Shown: positions 8,691 to 17,510, counted from the stretch's first letter. The stretch: DNA of 64,000 nucleotides from Bradyrhizobium guangxiense (GCF_004114915.1 NZ_CP022219.1:5486501-5550500), one strand, 5' to 3'. Numbers and translations: made by a program. The notes: generated from the letters alone by a model not told the origin.

Positions 8691-10577
8691 TCAGACCGCC
8701 CAGCACGCGCACCCAAGCGCGCCCCAAAAGCTCCTCAGGTCGGAGACCGGAAGACGGCTCGACCAAGCCGAGGCGTGATCATGTCCGTGCACGCCGCAGG
8801 AATTTGCGCAACCGCACATCTGCATGGCCTTCATTGCAAGGCTGCCTTCCTTCGCCTTTGCCTTGTCATCGGCCCAGGCTGCATCCCCGCCGAACCGGCG
8901 GACGGGCGACCAATCCGGCATGGCCGGCGGCGGCGTAACCGCCTCCAACTTGGAGAAATCGCCGGCACCGAACACGATCCTGCCGCCGACCATCGTCAGG
9001 ATGGACGTCGTGTCGGCGATCTCTGCCTCGCTGCAAGAGAAGTAGTCGCGGTCCGGAACAACGAGGTCCGCGAGCTGGCCGACCTGGATGCGGCCCTTAT
9101 TGCCCTCCTCGTTGGAGAACCATGTCACGTTCTCGGTCCACATCCGCAGCGCCGTCTCGCGATCGAGGCAGTTGCGCTGGGGCGTGATCCGCAATCCGCC
9201 GACGGTCCGACCGGTGACGAGCCAGGACAATGAAACCCACGGATTGTAGGACGCCACACGCGTCGCGTCGGTGCCGGCCGAGACCTTGACGCCCTTGTCG
9301 ATGATCTTTTTGACCGGCGGCGTCGCTTCGGCGGCTCCCGCGCCGTATCTCTCGACGAAGTATTCGCCCTGGTAGGCCATCCGGTGCTGCACGGCGATGC
9401 CGCCGCCCAGCGCCGCGATGCGGTCGATCGACTGGTCGGAGATCGTCTCGGCGTGGTCGAAGAACCAGTGCAGCCCTTCCAACGGCATGTCCTGGTTGAC
9501 CCGCTCAAAGACGTCCAGCGCCCGCGAGATCGTCTCGTCGTAGGTCGCGTGCAGCCGCCACGGCCACTTGTTCTGGACTAGGACGCGAACGACCTCCTCG
9601 AGCTCACCCTCCATCTCCGGCGGCATATCCGGACGGGCGACGCGGAAATCCTCGAAGTCGGCGGCCGAGAACACCAGCATCTCGCCGGCGCCGTTGTGAC
9701 GGAAATAGTCGTCGCCCTGCTTGTATTTCGACGTCTTCGTCCAGTTGAGGAAGTCTTCCTTCTCTCCCTTTGGCTTCTGGGTGAAGAGATTATAGGAAAG
9801 CCGTATCGTCAGGAGGCCTTCATCGCTCAGCTTCTGAATGACGGCATAGTCGTCCGGATAGTTCTGGAATCCTCCGCCGGCATCGATCGCACCGGTCACG
9901 CCAAGCCGGTTCAGTTCCCGCATAAAATGTCGCGTCGAGTTGACCTGGTAGTCGAACGGGAGTTTCGGCCCCTTCGCGAGCGTAGCATAGAGAATGTTGG
10001 CGTTGGGTTTCGCGAGCAGAAGACCCGTGGGATTGCCCCTTGCGTCGCGCATGATTTCGCCGCCCGGCGGTTCGGGCGTATCCTTGGTATAGCCGACGGC
10101 ACGCAGCGCAGCGCCGTTCAGGATAGCCCGATCGTAGAGGTGCAGCAGGAACACCGGCGTATCCGGTGCGACGGCGTTGAGCTCGTCGATGGTCGGCAGT
10201 CGCTTTTCCACGAACTGGTGTTCGGTGAATCCGCCGACCACCCTCACCCACTGCGGCGGCGGCGTGACGGCGACTTGCCGTTTCAACATGCCCATGGCGT
10301 CGGCGAGCGAACGCACGCCGTCCCAGCGGAGTTCCATGTTGAAGTTCAGGCCACCGCGAATGATGTGGAGGTGGTTGTCGATCAAGCCGGGTAGCACGCG
10401 ATGCCCCTTGAGGTCGACGAGTTTCGTGGCGGGCCCGGCGAGCTTCATCACCTCATGGTCGTGTCCGACGGCCACGAACCGGCCATCGGCGATTGCGACG
10501 GCCGAAGCCGTCGGGTTCGTGCGATCGAGCGTCGTGAACAAACCACGGTGCAGAATGATGTCCGGCGTCGAGCTCAT
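8691..10577 (-). CDS. YtcJ-like metal-dependent amidohydrolase with Cys/His-rich tail
   Basis: A 628-residue amidohydrolase_3 (YtcJ/NfdA-type) protein. The metal-binding HLH is seen in GLIDNHLHIIRGG (about residues 67-72), later metal ligands fit LHATYDET and DHAE, and GTDATR supplies the last Asp region. Such enzymes hydrolyse amides, formamides or related C-N bonds using one or two divalent metals. No signal peptide is seen. The last 45 residues are odd: CGCANSC followed by VHGHDHA and CACWAV looks like a metal-binding tail. Its start overlaps the XapX gene stop (ATGA), so the genes are coupled. The substrate is unknown. Confidence 0.85.
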   Translation of the reverse strand: MSSTPDIILHRGLFTTLDRTNPTASAVAIADGRFVAVGHDHEVMKLAGPATKLVDLKGHRVLPGLIDNHLHIIRGGLNFNMELRWDGVRSLADAMGMLKRQVAVTPPPQWVRVVGGFTEHQFVEKRLPTIDELNAVAPDTPVFLLHLYDRAILNGAALRAVGYTKDTPEPPGGEIMRDARGNPTGLLLAKPNANILYATLAKGPKLPFDYQVNSTRHFMRELNRLGVTGAIDAGGGFQNYPDDYAVIQKLSDEGLLTIRLSYNLFTQKPKGEKEDFLNWTKTSKYKQGDDYFRHNGAGEMLVFSAADFEDFRVARPDMPPEMEGELEEVVRVLVQNKWPWRLHATYDETISRALDVFERVNQDMPLEGLHWFFDHAETISDQSIDRIAALGGGIAVQHRMAYQGEYFVERYGAGAAEATPPVKKIIDKGVKVSAGTDATRVASYNPWVSLSWLVTGRTVGGLRITPQRNCLDRETALRMWTENVTWFSNEEGNKGRIQVGQLADLVVPDRDYFSCSEAEIADTTSILTMVGGRIVFGAGDFSKLEAVTPPPAMPDWSPVRRFGGDAAWADDKAKAKEGSLAMKAMQMCGCANSCGVHGHDHASAWSSRLPVSDLRSFWGALGCACWAV

Positions 10578-10867
10578 GAGTGTTTCTCCAGACCTTCCTG
10601 CGAGGAAACTCGTTTAGATTGGTCGCTTTGGCGTCCGGGCAGCATCCCGAACATGTGCGGAGCGCACTTGGCTTGCTGCCAAGCCGATGCGAGCCCATGA
10701 CCCGAAATCAATTGCCGGGCGACGGGAACGATCTGTTCGCCGGCGAGGATGCCAAGCAGCCCGACCAGAGCGACCAGCGGCGGGGCCGGCGAACGCACAT
10801 CCAACAGGCTATAGATGACGCCGACCAAGAGGCCGGCGCCGAGGGACAACAGATAGATTTTCATCAC
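10574..10867 (-). CDS. XapX domain small membrane protein
   Basis: A 97-residue protein. Its first 55 residues match the XapX (DUF1427) pattern closely: KIYLLSLGAGLLVGVIYS, then RSPAPPLVALVGLLGILAGEQ, forming two hydrophobic helices. The C-terminal 40 residues are polar and specific to this protein. Function in the family is unknown; members are often found beside amidohydrolase genes such as this one. The stop overlaps the amidohydrolase start. Confidence 0.85.
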   Translation of the reverse strand: MMKIYLLSLGAGLLVGVIYSLLDVRSPAPPLVALVGLLGILAGEQIVPVARQLISGHGLASAWQQAKCAPHMFGMLPGRQSDQSKRVSSQEGLEKHS

Positions 10868-10890
10868 GGCTATCCGCTATTTGAGGGGGT

Positions 10891-11541
10891 CTAGCCGGCT
10901 TTCGCGCCGCCTTCGGAGGCGTGCTCTCCCAGCGCCCACTTGGAGAAGCGGATCTGGATGCCGTAAGGCGAATGGGCGCGCTGGATGTCCATCATTCCTT
11001 CGTAAGTCTCGGTGCGTGCCCAGTCTTGCTGAAGCTCGTAGGCGTACTGCGACGAAGTGATCGGAACAGCGCCTGCCTGGATGGCGCGCTCCATTGCACG
11101 GTTGTGCGCTTCCAGCGAGAGGTCGCCGCAAGCATCGGCGGCGATGTAGATCTCAAAGCCTTCCTTGAGCATGTCCAACGTCGGGAAGATCACACACGCC
11201 TCGGTCCAAAGTCCCGCCAGCACGAATTTCTTGCGACCGGTGGCAGCCACCGCCTTACGGAAGTTCGCATCGAGCCAGGAATTCATGGACGTGCGATCGA
11301 TAACGTCGTGCTTCGGAAACAGCGAGGTCACTTCCGGGATGAACGGCCCGGAAAACGAATCCCGCGCCACGGTAGTCAGCACCGTCGGGATTTTGAAAAG
11401 CTTGGCGGCCTTGGCGAGGATCTGAACATTGTTGATCGTGACCAGGCGGTCATGCGACTGAACACCCTGGAACATGGCCGGCTGATAGTCGATCAGTGCG
11501 ATGGCGCTATTGTCCGGGGTGAGCATATCGAGTTTCGACAT
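10891..11541 (-). CDS. Isochorismatase-like cysteine hydrolase (YcaC type)
   Basis: A 216-residue isochorismatase-fold hydrolase. The catalytic Asp is in IALIDYQ and the nucleophilic Cys in LAGLWTEACV; DACGDLSLEAHNRA follows as in YcaC-type hydrolases. The frame is open upstream to 11670, but the ATG at 11541 gives the normal family length and has a GGAG site nearby. It heads the reverse-strand run down to the DUF1275 gene and is divergent from a chloroperoxidase-like gene. A second, related hydrolase lies at 12684, so the locus carries two paralogues facing each other. The substrate is unknown. Confidence 0.88.
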   Translation of the reverse strand: MSKLDMLTPDNSAIALIDYQPAMFQGVQSHDRLVTINNVQILAKAAKLFKIPTVLTTVARDSFSGPFIPEVTSLFPKHDVIDRTSMNSWLDANFRKAVAATGRKKFVLAGLWTEACVIFPTLDMLKEGFEIYIAADACGDLSLEAHNRAMERAIQAGAVPITSSQYAYELQQDWARTETYEGMMDIQRAHSPYGIQIRFSKWALGEHASEGGAKAG

Positions 11542-11854
11542 TTGATGGGCTCCTTGCGATCGACATCGGCGATCGAGCAAAAGGGGGTGTTGCAAGCAGC
11601 TGCACCGTGAACCCTGAACGCCGACGGAGCTTGGACGATTTCGTCGCGGCTTGGACTTCGGCCCGATCATTCACCACGGTGCGACGAATTGCCGAACGCC
11701 CTTCAGTGGCAACGGTTCGAAATCGCCAGCATGTCCAAAGCACGCGCAGATAGTCCAAGCTAATCTGTGCTTCATCCGCGACCTTGTGCGCGGGAGCCGG
11801 ACGACCTCGCTGGATGACGTCCCGATCCTGATAACCTCGTCACAGGAGCGAACG
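11542..11854. promoter_or_regulatory. Divergent promoter region between hydrolase genes
   Basis: This 313-base gap separates two divergent hydrolase transcripts and should contain both promoters. It carries a distant inverted pair, AGCTTGGAC at 11628-11636 and its exact complement at 11753-11761, which might be a looping operator or chance. No confident -35/-10 boxes or small genes are seen. Confidence 0.3.
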
Positions 11855-12670
11855 ATGGCCTTGCTGAAATTGCGGGATGGTACCGAGCTTTATTACAAGG
11901 ATTGGGGAAGCGGAAAGCCGATCCTGTTCAGCCATGGCTGGCCGCTCAACGCGGACATGTGGGACGCGCAGATGCTTTTCCTCGCCGAGCACGGCTACCG
12001 GACCGTGGCGTTCGATCGCAGGGGTTTTGGCCGGTCGAGCCAGCCCTGGACGGGCTACGATTACGACACCTTCGCCGACGACATCGCCGATCTCGTCAAG
12101 CATCTCGACCTGAAGGATGTGACGCTCGTCGGATTCTCCATGGGAGGCGGTGACATCGCGCGCTACGTGGCACGCCACGGGACGTCGCGGGTCGCCAAGC
12201 TTGTTCTGCTCAGTGCCGTAACGCCTCTCTTCGTCAAGACCGCGGATCACGATGGCGTCGACAAGTCGGTGTTCGACGGCATCAAGGCCGGGTTGGTCAA
12301 GGACCGCCCGCAATTCCTCGACGACTTCAGCCCCCTCTTCTACGGTACGAACCACGGCATGAAAGTGTCTCAGGGCATTTTCAAGCAGACCTTGCAAGTC
12401 GCACTTCAAGCTTCGATCAAGGCGACGATCGATTGCGTGACCGCGTTCTCGGAAACCGACTTCCGGCCCGACATGGCCAAGATCGACGTGCCGACCCTGG
12501 TGATCCATGGCGAGGACGACCAGGTCGTCCCGCTTCCCTATACGGGTAAGCTGGCCGCGGAGATGATCAAGGGCGCCAAGTTGAAGATCTACCCGGGCGC
12601 GCCGCACGCAACTGCGACGACGCACGCCGATCAGGTCAATGCGGACCTGCTCGCGTTCCTGAAAGCCTGA
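11855..12670 (+). CDS. Alpha/beta hydrolase, non-heme chloroperoxidase type
   Basis: A 271-residue alpha/beta hydrolase. The nucleophile elbow GFSMGGG supplies the Ser, HGEDDQVVP the catalytic Asp, and APHATATTH the His. The oxyanion region reads SHGWPLNADMW, and FDRRGFGRSSQPW is characteristic of the cofactor-free haloperoxidase/esterase group, which in vivo act as esterases, lactonases or perhydrolases. The start at 11855 has a CAGGAG site. It is followed after 13 bases by the isochorismatase-like gene, so the two form an operon. Confidence 0.9.
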   Translation: MALLKLRDGTELYYKDWGSGKPILFSHGWPLNADMWDAQMLFLAEHGYRTVAFDRRGFGRSSQPWTGYDYDTFADDIADLVKHLDLKDVTLVGFSMGGGDIARYVARHGTSRVAKLVLLSAVTPLFVKTADHDGVDKSVFDGIKAGLVKDRPQFLDDFSPLFYGTNHGMKVSQGIFKQTLQVALQASIKATIDCVTAFSETDFRPDMAKIDVPTLVIHGEDDQVVPLPYTGKLAAEMIKGAKLKIYPGAPHATATTHADQVNADLLAFLKA

Positions 12671-12683
12671 CCGGAGAACGTCG

Positions 12684-13316
12684 ATGGCCCCGAATCAACT
12701 TGATCTGCTCGAGCCGAAGGACTGTGCGCTGCTCCTGGTCGACCAACAGGCGGGCTTGGCGTTCGGCGTGGGTTCGATCGACCGGCAGGCTCTCATCAAC
12801 AACGTCGTCGCGCTCGCCAAGACCGCAACGGTGTTCGGGCTGCCAGTCGTCGCCTCGACTTCGGCGACAAAGGTGTACAGCGGGCCGCTGATGCCGGCCG
12901 TTAAGTCGGCGCTGCCCGGCATCGAGCCGATCGACCGGCGCAGCATGAATGTGTGGGAGGACAACAAGGCGCGTGAGGCCGTCCTCGCTACCGGTCGAAG
13001 CCGCCTGATCGTTTCGGGCCTGCTTACCGAAGCGTGCGTGACATTCGCGGTGCTCTCGGCGCTGGCGGCCGGATTGGAAGTCTATGTCGTCGGCGATGCC
13101 TGCGGAGGCCTCACGACTGCAAGCCACGAACTGGCTCTCGGCCGGATGCAGGCCGCCGGTGCTCGCCTGACATCCTGGATTCAGGTCCTGCTCGAGATGC
13201 AGCGCGATTGGACAAGGCACGAAACGTACGACGGCGCACGCGCCATCGTTGAATCCCATGCGGGCGGATACGGGATCGGTTTGGCCTATGCCCGCGATAT
13301 GATCCGTCCCACCTGA
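12684..13316 (+). CDS. Isochorismatase-like cysteine hydrolase (second paralogue)
   Basis: A 210-residue isochorismatase-fold protein with the catalytic Asp in LLLVDQQ and Cys in SGLLTEACV, and the GDACGGLTTASHE motif. It is clearly related to the protein at 10891-11541 and shares the QRDWTRHETYDG stretch with it (QQDWARTETYEG there). It is co-transcribed with the chloroperoxidase-like hydrolase. The pairing of an alpha/beta hydrolase with a YcaC-type hydrolase is common, but the reaction is unknown. Confidence 0.88.
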   Translation: MAPNQLDLLEPKDCALLLVDQQAGLAFGVGSIDRQALINNVVALAKTATVFGLPVVASTSATKVYSGPLMPAVKSALPGIEPIDRRSMNVWEDNKAREAVLATGRSRLIVSGLLTEACVTFAVLSALAAGLEVYVVGDACGGLTTASHELALGRMQAAGARLTSWIQVLLEMQRDWTRHETYDGARAIVESHAGGYGIGLAYARDMIRPT

Positions 13317-13334
13317 AACGAGGCGCGCCCGGAC

Positions 13335-14270
13335 CTAGCCGTCGGTCCGGGCCCGTCGCCAGGCGCCGGGGCTTGCGCCGACGTTGCGGGAAAACACCCT
13401 GGTGAAGTAGCTCTGGTCGCCGAAACCGCAGATGAGCGCAATGTCGGCGAGCGGAAGCTTCGTGTTCAGCATGAGGCGCTTGGCTTCGTCGATGCGAAGC
13501 TGGGAGAGGAATTCGTGCGGCGCCACGCCTGTGCTGCGCCGGAACGATCGCGCGAAGTGGCTGGGCGTCAACTTGCATTCCGTGGCAACGTCGGCGATCG
13601 TCAGGTTGCTAGCAAGGCGCGTCCGCATGATCTCCTTGGCCCGTCGCTCCTGCCAGGGTGCGAGCCCTCCCCCCGAGACCCCGTCGCTAGGTCGCATGCC
13701 ACCGTAGGTCTGGGCGATATGAGCGAGCACACTCAGCCCGATCTGGTCGATGAAGAGCTGGTTGGTGGCCGGATCCTGCTCCACCGCGCTGAGTAGAACG
13801 CTTGACAGAGTCGAGAGGAACGGATCACGCTGATCCCTGCTCCATTTGAGGGTCGAGACGGGTTTGGCCCCGTGCTCGCGAGCGAACTCGTCCAGAGCCC
13901 TCCGTGGAACGTAATACTGAAGGGCGTCGAACGGTCCCTTGAATTCGCATTGCGGATTGTCGCGAAGGTCGATCACGCTGACAGTCCCTGCTCCGAAAGC
14001 ACCCGAATACTTCGGTCGTCCGGCCAGCCAGCAGGAGTGCCCCTCGAGATCCCCGAGCTGGTGCAGGATGCTGAAGGCCGGTTCGGAAGGAATGGCGGTT
14101 GTCCGTTCTCGCACGAAGCGGGAGCAGGCCAGGCGGGTTACCGCGAGCGCCAACTGTCCTTCACGATTGATCCGCAACAGACAATCGCCCTCCATCCCGA
14201 GGTGCTGACTGAGGCGGCGACCATAGAAGCCCCCGGACTCAATTTCAGCCTCTTCCGTCATTGGAGTCAC
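13335..14270 (-). CDS. AraC family transcriptional regulator
   Basis: A 311-residue regulator. The C-terminal 100 residues form the AraC double helix-turn-helix: SNLTIADVATECKLTPSHFARSF, then PLADIALICGFGDQSYFTRVFS. The N-terminal 190 residues fit the AraC-binding domain type with the motif RRALDEFA. It converges on the second isochorismatase-like gene and is divergent from the LysR gene at 14498, so it probably controls genes on either side of it. The effector is unknown. Confidence 0.9.
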   Translation of the reverse strand: MTPMTEEAEIESGGFYGRRLSQHLGMEGDCLLRINREGQLALAVTRLACSRFVRERTTAIPSEPAFSILHQLGDLEGHSCWLAGRPKYSGAFGAGTVSVIDLRDNPQCEFKGPFDALQYYVPRRALDEFAREHGAKPVSTLKWSRDQRDPFLSTLSSVLLSAVEQDPATNQLFIDQIGLSVLAHIAQTYGGMRPSDGVSGGGLAPWQERRAKEIMRTRLASNLTIADVATECKLTPSHFARSFRRSTGVAPHEFLSQLRIDEAKRLMLNTKLPLADIALICGFGDQSYFTRVFSRNVGASPGAWRRARTDG

Positions 14271-14466
14271 AAAGCTATCCGCCGCTGGATATATTTACCG
14301 AAGGACCACATGGCCGCGTCTATCGAAACAATCGTCTCTGTTCAAGTCGCCGATCCCGAGAGCTGCCGACAGCAACGTGCTAATCGGAAAATCGACCGGA
14401 AAGGAAACGATGATCCAGGATAGGTGACATTTGCCGGACTTGATAATCCGCCCCAATTCCACTTTA

Positions 14467-14487
14467 TCTGTGAAACGGTTTCATAGA
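14467..14487. promoter_or_regulatory. Inverted repeat overlapping the LysR gene leader (operator candidate)
   Basis: TGAAAC-G-GTTTCA is a perfect inverted repeat at 14471-14483, and flanking TCT/AGA extends the symmetry to ten-base arms with one mismatch. It ends about ten bases before the LysR start, where binding would block transcription or translation. This suits autoregulation by the LysR or control by the divergent AraC protein. Confidence 0.5.
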
Positions 14488-14497
14488 TGGGTAGGTG

Positions 14498-15487
14498 ATG
14501 GATAATCGTATCGGCGAAATGCAGGTCTTCCTCCGCGTGGTGGAAGCCGGGAGCTATTCCGAGGCGGCCCGTCGCCTCTTGATGACGCCGTCCACCGTCA
14601 GCAAGCTCATCGGAAGGATCGAGGTACGGCTCGGCGTACGGCTGTTCGAGCGTTCGACGCGGAGGCTGTGCCTGACGTCCGAAGGCCGGATGTACTATGA
14701 GAAGAGCCTTGCACTGCTGGACGAACTCGATGGCATCGAGCGCGGCATTTCTCGGGGCGCAGCGACGGCCGGGGGGACGATCCGCGTAAACGCCACCGTT
14801 TCCTTCGGCATCCTTGGCCTCGAACGCCTGCTCCCGGCTTTTTGGGAAGCTCATCCCGACATCGTGGTCGACCTCTCGCTGTCCGATGAGATCGTCGATC
14901 TGTACCTCGACCGAACCGATGTCGCCTTCCGCGTCGGCCCTTTGCAGGACTCTGCGATGGTCGCCCGGCGCATTGGGGTCGTCAAGAGAAGGATCGTCGC
15001 ATCTCCCGACTACATTGACCGCTTGGGTGAACCAAAAAGGGTGGCCGATCTTTCCCGTCACAATTGCCTGGGATTCAATTTCCGGCGCTCTGCACCGGTC
15101 TGGCCTCTGAAGGAGAGCGGGCGAATTGTCGACCGGGCGGTCAGCGGCTCCCTGCTTGCGAACAACGCCCAAACCTTGCGGCGAATGGCAATCGCGGGCA
15201 TCGGCCTCGCCCGACTCGCCGACTATCACATTCGCGACGATATAGCGGCAGGCCACTTGGTCGAAGTGCTCGAGGGTACCGCAGGCGACGAAGAGCAAGT
15301 GCACGCGCTCTATCACGGAGGCCCCCGGCTGCCTTTTCGCGTGAAAGCATTCCTCGACTTCGTCTGCCCGCGACTTACCGATTTCATGGAAGGTCAAACT
15401 CTCGATGATCGATGGGCCGTTCAATTGAGCGGCGGTAAGATCGCCTGCAACTCGGCGCGGCGCTCTTCGAGAAATGCGGGAAGCTGA
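14498..15487 (+). CDS. LysR family transcriptional regulator
   Basis: A 329-residue LysR regulator. The N-terminal winged helix-turn-helix reads MQVFLRVVEAGSYSEAARR, with LFERSTRRLCLTSEG following; the effector-binding domain then runs to about residue 300. A GTG three bases upstream is an alternative start. The last 22 residues overlap the 3' end of the convergent dioxygenase-type gene by 67 bases and extend past the usual end of the family. It probably responds to an aromatic or quinone-like compound, given the convergent gene, but this is inference from position. Confidence 0.9.
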   Translation: MDNRIGEMQVFLRVVEAGSYSEAARRLLMTPSTVSKLIGRIEVRLGVRLFERSTRRLCLTSEGRMYYEKSLALLDELDGIERGISRGAATAGGTIRVNATVSFGILGLERLLPAFWEAHPDIVVDLSLSDEIVDLYLDRTDVAFRVGPLQDSAMVARRIGVVKRRIVASPDYIDRLGEPKRVADLSRHNCLGFNFRRSAPVWPLKESGRIVDRAVSGSLLANNAQTLRRMAIAGIGLARLADYHIRDDIAAGHLVEVLEGTAGDEEQVHALYHGGPRLPFRVKAFLDFVCPRLTDFMEGQTLDDRWAVQLSGGKIACNSARRSSRNAGS

Positions 15488-16344
15488 AGTTTCCGGCCCA
15501 GCCGCTCCGGCGCCTCGTCGACGGCAAATCCCGGACCATCGGTCGCAATTTCGAAAAGCACGCCGCAGGGCGCGCGAAAGCCTACCGCGTTCAGGTAGGT
15601 TCGCTCGATGGGATCGCTCACCACGATGCCGTACGTCGACCGAAGCTTCTCGACCATCGCCGTTCGGTCGTCGAGATCGCTGGCGCGGAAAGCGACGTGC
15701 CGGATGGTGCCCCCGCCGAGGCGTCCCCGCGAGGACTTCCCGATCATGCGCAACGTGATCGTGCCGCCCGGGCCGTCATGGGCCACGAAGCGCATGGTTC
15801 CTTCCCGATGAGCGACCAGTTGGAAATCGAATACCTTCTGAAGGATGTCGATCGTCGCATCTTCCTCGCGGACGTTCAGCGTAACGCCATGAAGGCCCCG
15901 CAGCGCGTGATCGGTCGATGAGTTTGGGCTCCCTTTCCCCAACTTTGCTTCCCATGTCTCGACCAGCGAGAGCTCCGTACCGTCGGGATCCGCGAAACAG
16001 AGGATGCGCTCCCCGAAGGGCGACACTTCCATCTGGTTGGGTACCCCCAAGGAACCGAGCCGATCTGCCCACCAATCGAGCGAATTCGCTGCGACCCGGA
16101 AGCAAGTCTGCACGACCTCGCCGGCACCGATCATCCCCGGTGTCACGCAATTCCAGGCGAGCGTGCTTATCACCGTGCCCGGATTTCCCACATCGTCGCC
16201 ATAGTACACGTGGTAACTGCCGGGGTCGTCATAGCAGACGGTCTTCTTGACCCGCTTGAGCCCAAGCACACCCACGTAGAAGTCAGCGGCGCGTCGTACG
16301 TCGCCGATGATGGTCGTAACGTGGTGGAGTCCACGCGCGTTCAC
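15421..16344 (-). CDS. Ring-cleaving dioxygenase-type VOC protein (MhqO-like)
   Basis: A 307-residue protein of the VOC superfamily with two modules. The first opens GLHHVTTIIGDVRRAADFYVGVLG and the second GLHGVTLNVREED. Metal ligands fit the His of LHHVT, the Glu of DGTELSLVE, the His of IRHVAFRA and the Glu of GVLFEIATD. In the MhqO/LinE-like group these are putative hydroquinone-type ring-cleaving dioxygenases linked to quinone resistance. It converges with and overlaps the LysR gene. Substrate assignment rests on family only. Confidence 0.85.
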   Translation of the reverse strand: MNARGLHHVTTIIGDVRRAADFYVGVLGLKRVKKTVCYDDPGSYHVYYGDDVGNPGTVISTLAWNCVTPGMIGAGEVVQTCFRVAANSLDWWADRLGSLGVPNQMEVSPFGERILCFADPDGTELSLVETWEAKLGKGSPNSSTDHALRGLHGVTLNVREEDATIDILQKVFDFQLVAHREGTMRFVAHDGPGGTITLRMIGKSSRGRLGGGTIRHVAFRASDLDDRTAMVEKLRSTYGIVVSDPIERTYLNAVGFRAPCGVLFEIATDGPGFAVDEAPERLGRKLQLPAFLEERRAELQAILPPLN

Positions 16345-16646
16345 GTCGTCGCTGCCGGATGCGCGGTCCTGAGGCGGTCCGCTCGGTCTGTGATATTCAC
16401 GTTACGGGTCCTCCCTCTCGCTCTGAAACCGGTCATTTCGACCACACAATCCCGAACATCATCACCGTGTCTTGGACTTTCTCCCGGTAACGGAACCGCC
16501 GCCAGGCCAAAATTCGGTACGGCGTCGGGCGCCTTTCGCTGCTGCTGCGACGCAATCGTACAAAGCGCCGTTAAAACCTGCAATCAGTCCCGACCGACTT
16601 CACGAAAGGATGGCGGCTCAAAATCTTGTACCGGGGCGCCAGATCC
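16345..16646. promoter_or_regulatory. Divergent intergenic region between dioxygenase-type and hydrolase genes
   Basis: This region of about 300 bases should hold the two divergent promoters. A TGAAAC half-site occurs near 16425, matching the arm of the inverted repeat in front of the LysR gene. A short ORF with AAAGGATGG before an ATG at 16610 is out of frame with the hydrolase and is not called. No RNA gene or repeat is seen. Confidence 0.3.
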
Positions 16647-17510
16647 GTGACTACCATCCATCGGACCACGTGCCGTGCCAACGGCATCAGGCAATTCTAC
16701 CTCGATGCAGGGACTGGTCCGCCGGTCGTCCTCCTGCACGGTTTCCCCGAGACCAACTTCGCCTGGCGCTTCCAGATTCCGGCGCTTGCCCCCCACTACC
16801 GCGTGATTGCTCCAGATCTTCGCGGATACGGCGAGACCGACAAGCCGTCGAAAGGTTACGACAAGCGGACGATGGCCAACGACATCGTCGAGCTGTTGAA
16901 GGCGCTCGGGGTTGGACGCATCGCACTGGTCGGACACGACCGCGGCGCGCGGGTCGCCACCCGTCTCGTCAAGGATCACCCTGACATCGTCGATCGTCTC
17001 GTGGTCATGGACAATGTTCCGACGCGCGTCGTCGCGCGCGAGATGAACGCCAAGGTCGCACGCGAATACTGGTTCTTCATGTTCCACCAGATTCCCGATC
17101 TGCCCGAGGCATTGATCGCGGGACGGGAGAATATCTGGCTTCGGCACTTCTTCTCCGATTGGTGCCACGACCCAATGACGATCACCGGCGAAGCGTTCGA
17201 AACCTACGTGAGGGCCTACAGCGCGCCTGGCGCCGTACGAGGCGCGATGGCGGATTATCGCGCGAGTGCGGAAGACGTCGCTCAGGACATCGAGGACGCC
17301 GACAAGAAAATCAAGTGCCCCGTGCTCTCCCTTTGGGGCGAAGATTTCGGAGCCGTCGGCCGTCTGTTCGACATGAAGTCGATCTGGAGCGAGATGGCCG
17401 AGAATCTCACCGTGGCTCCGATCGAACGCTGCGGCCATCTTCCGCAGGAAGAACAGCCGGAAGCCGTCAACAGATTCCTTCTCGATTTCCTGAACGGCTG
17501 GAACGGCTAA
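16647..17510 (+). CDS. Alpha/beta hydrolase, haloacetate dehalogenase/epoxide hydrolase group
   Basis: A 287-residue alpha/beta hydrolase. HGFPETNFAWR gives the oxyanion loop, VGHDRGARVA places an Asp nucleophile at the elbow (typical of dehalogenases and epoxide hydrolases, not esterases), DLRGYGETDKP follows strand 4, and the His is in RCGHLPQEEQPE. In characterised fluoroacetate dehalogenases the halide pocket begins with His-Trp; here the matching position reads Tyr-Trp (EYWFFM), so defluorination should not be assumed. A GTG start at 16647 is favoured because the upstream residues to a TTG at 16626 do not fit the family. A secreted MBL-fold gene follows 41 bases downstream. Confidence 0.85.
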   Translation: MTTIHRTTCRANGIRQFYLDAGTGPPVVLLHGFPETNFAWRFQIPALAPHYRVIAPDLRGYGETDKPSKGYDKRTMANDIVELLKALGVGRIALVGHDRGARVATRLVKDHPDIVDRLVVMDNVPTRVVAREMNAKVAREYWFFMFHQIPDLPEALIAGRENIWLRHFFSDWCHDPMTITGEAFETYVRAYSAPGAVRGAMADYRASAEDVAQDIEDADKKIKCPVLSLWGEDFGAVGRLFDMKSIWSEMAENLTVAPIERCGHLPQEEQPEAVNRFLLDFLNGWNG

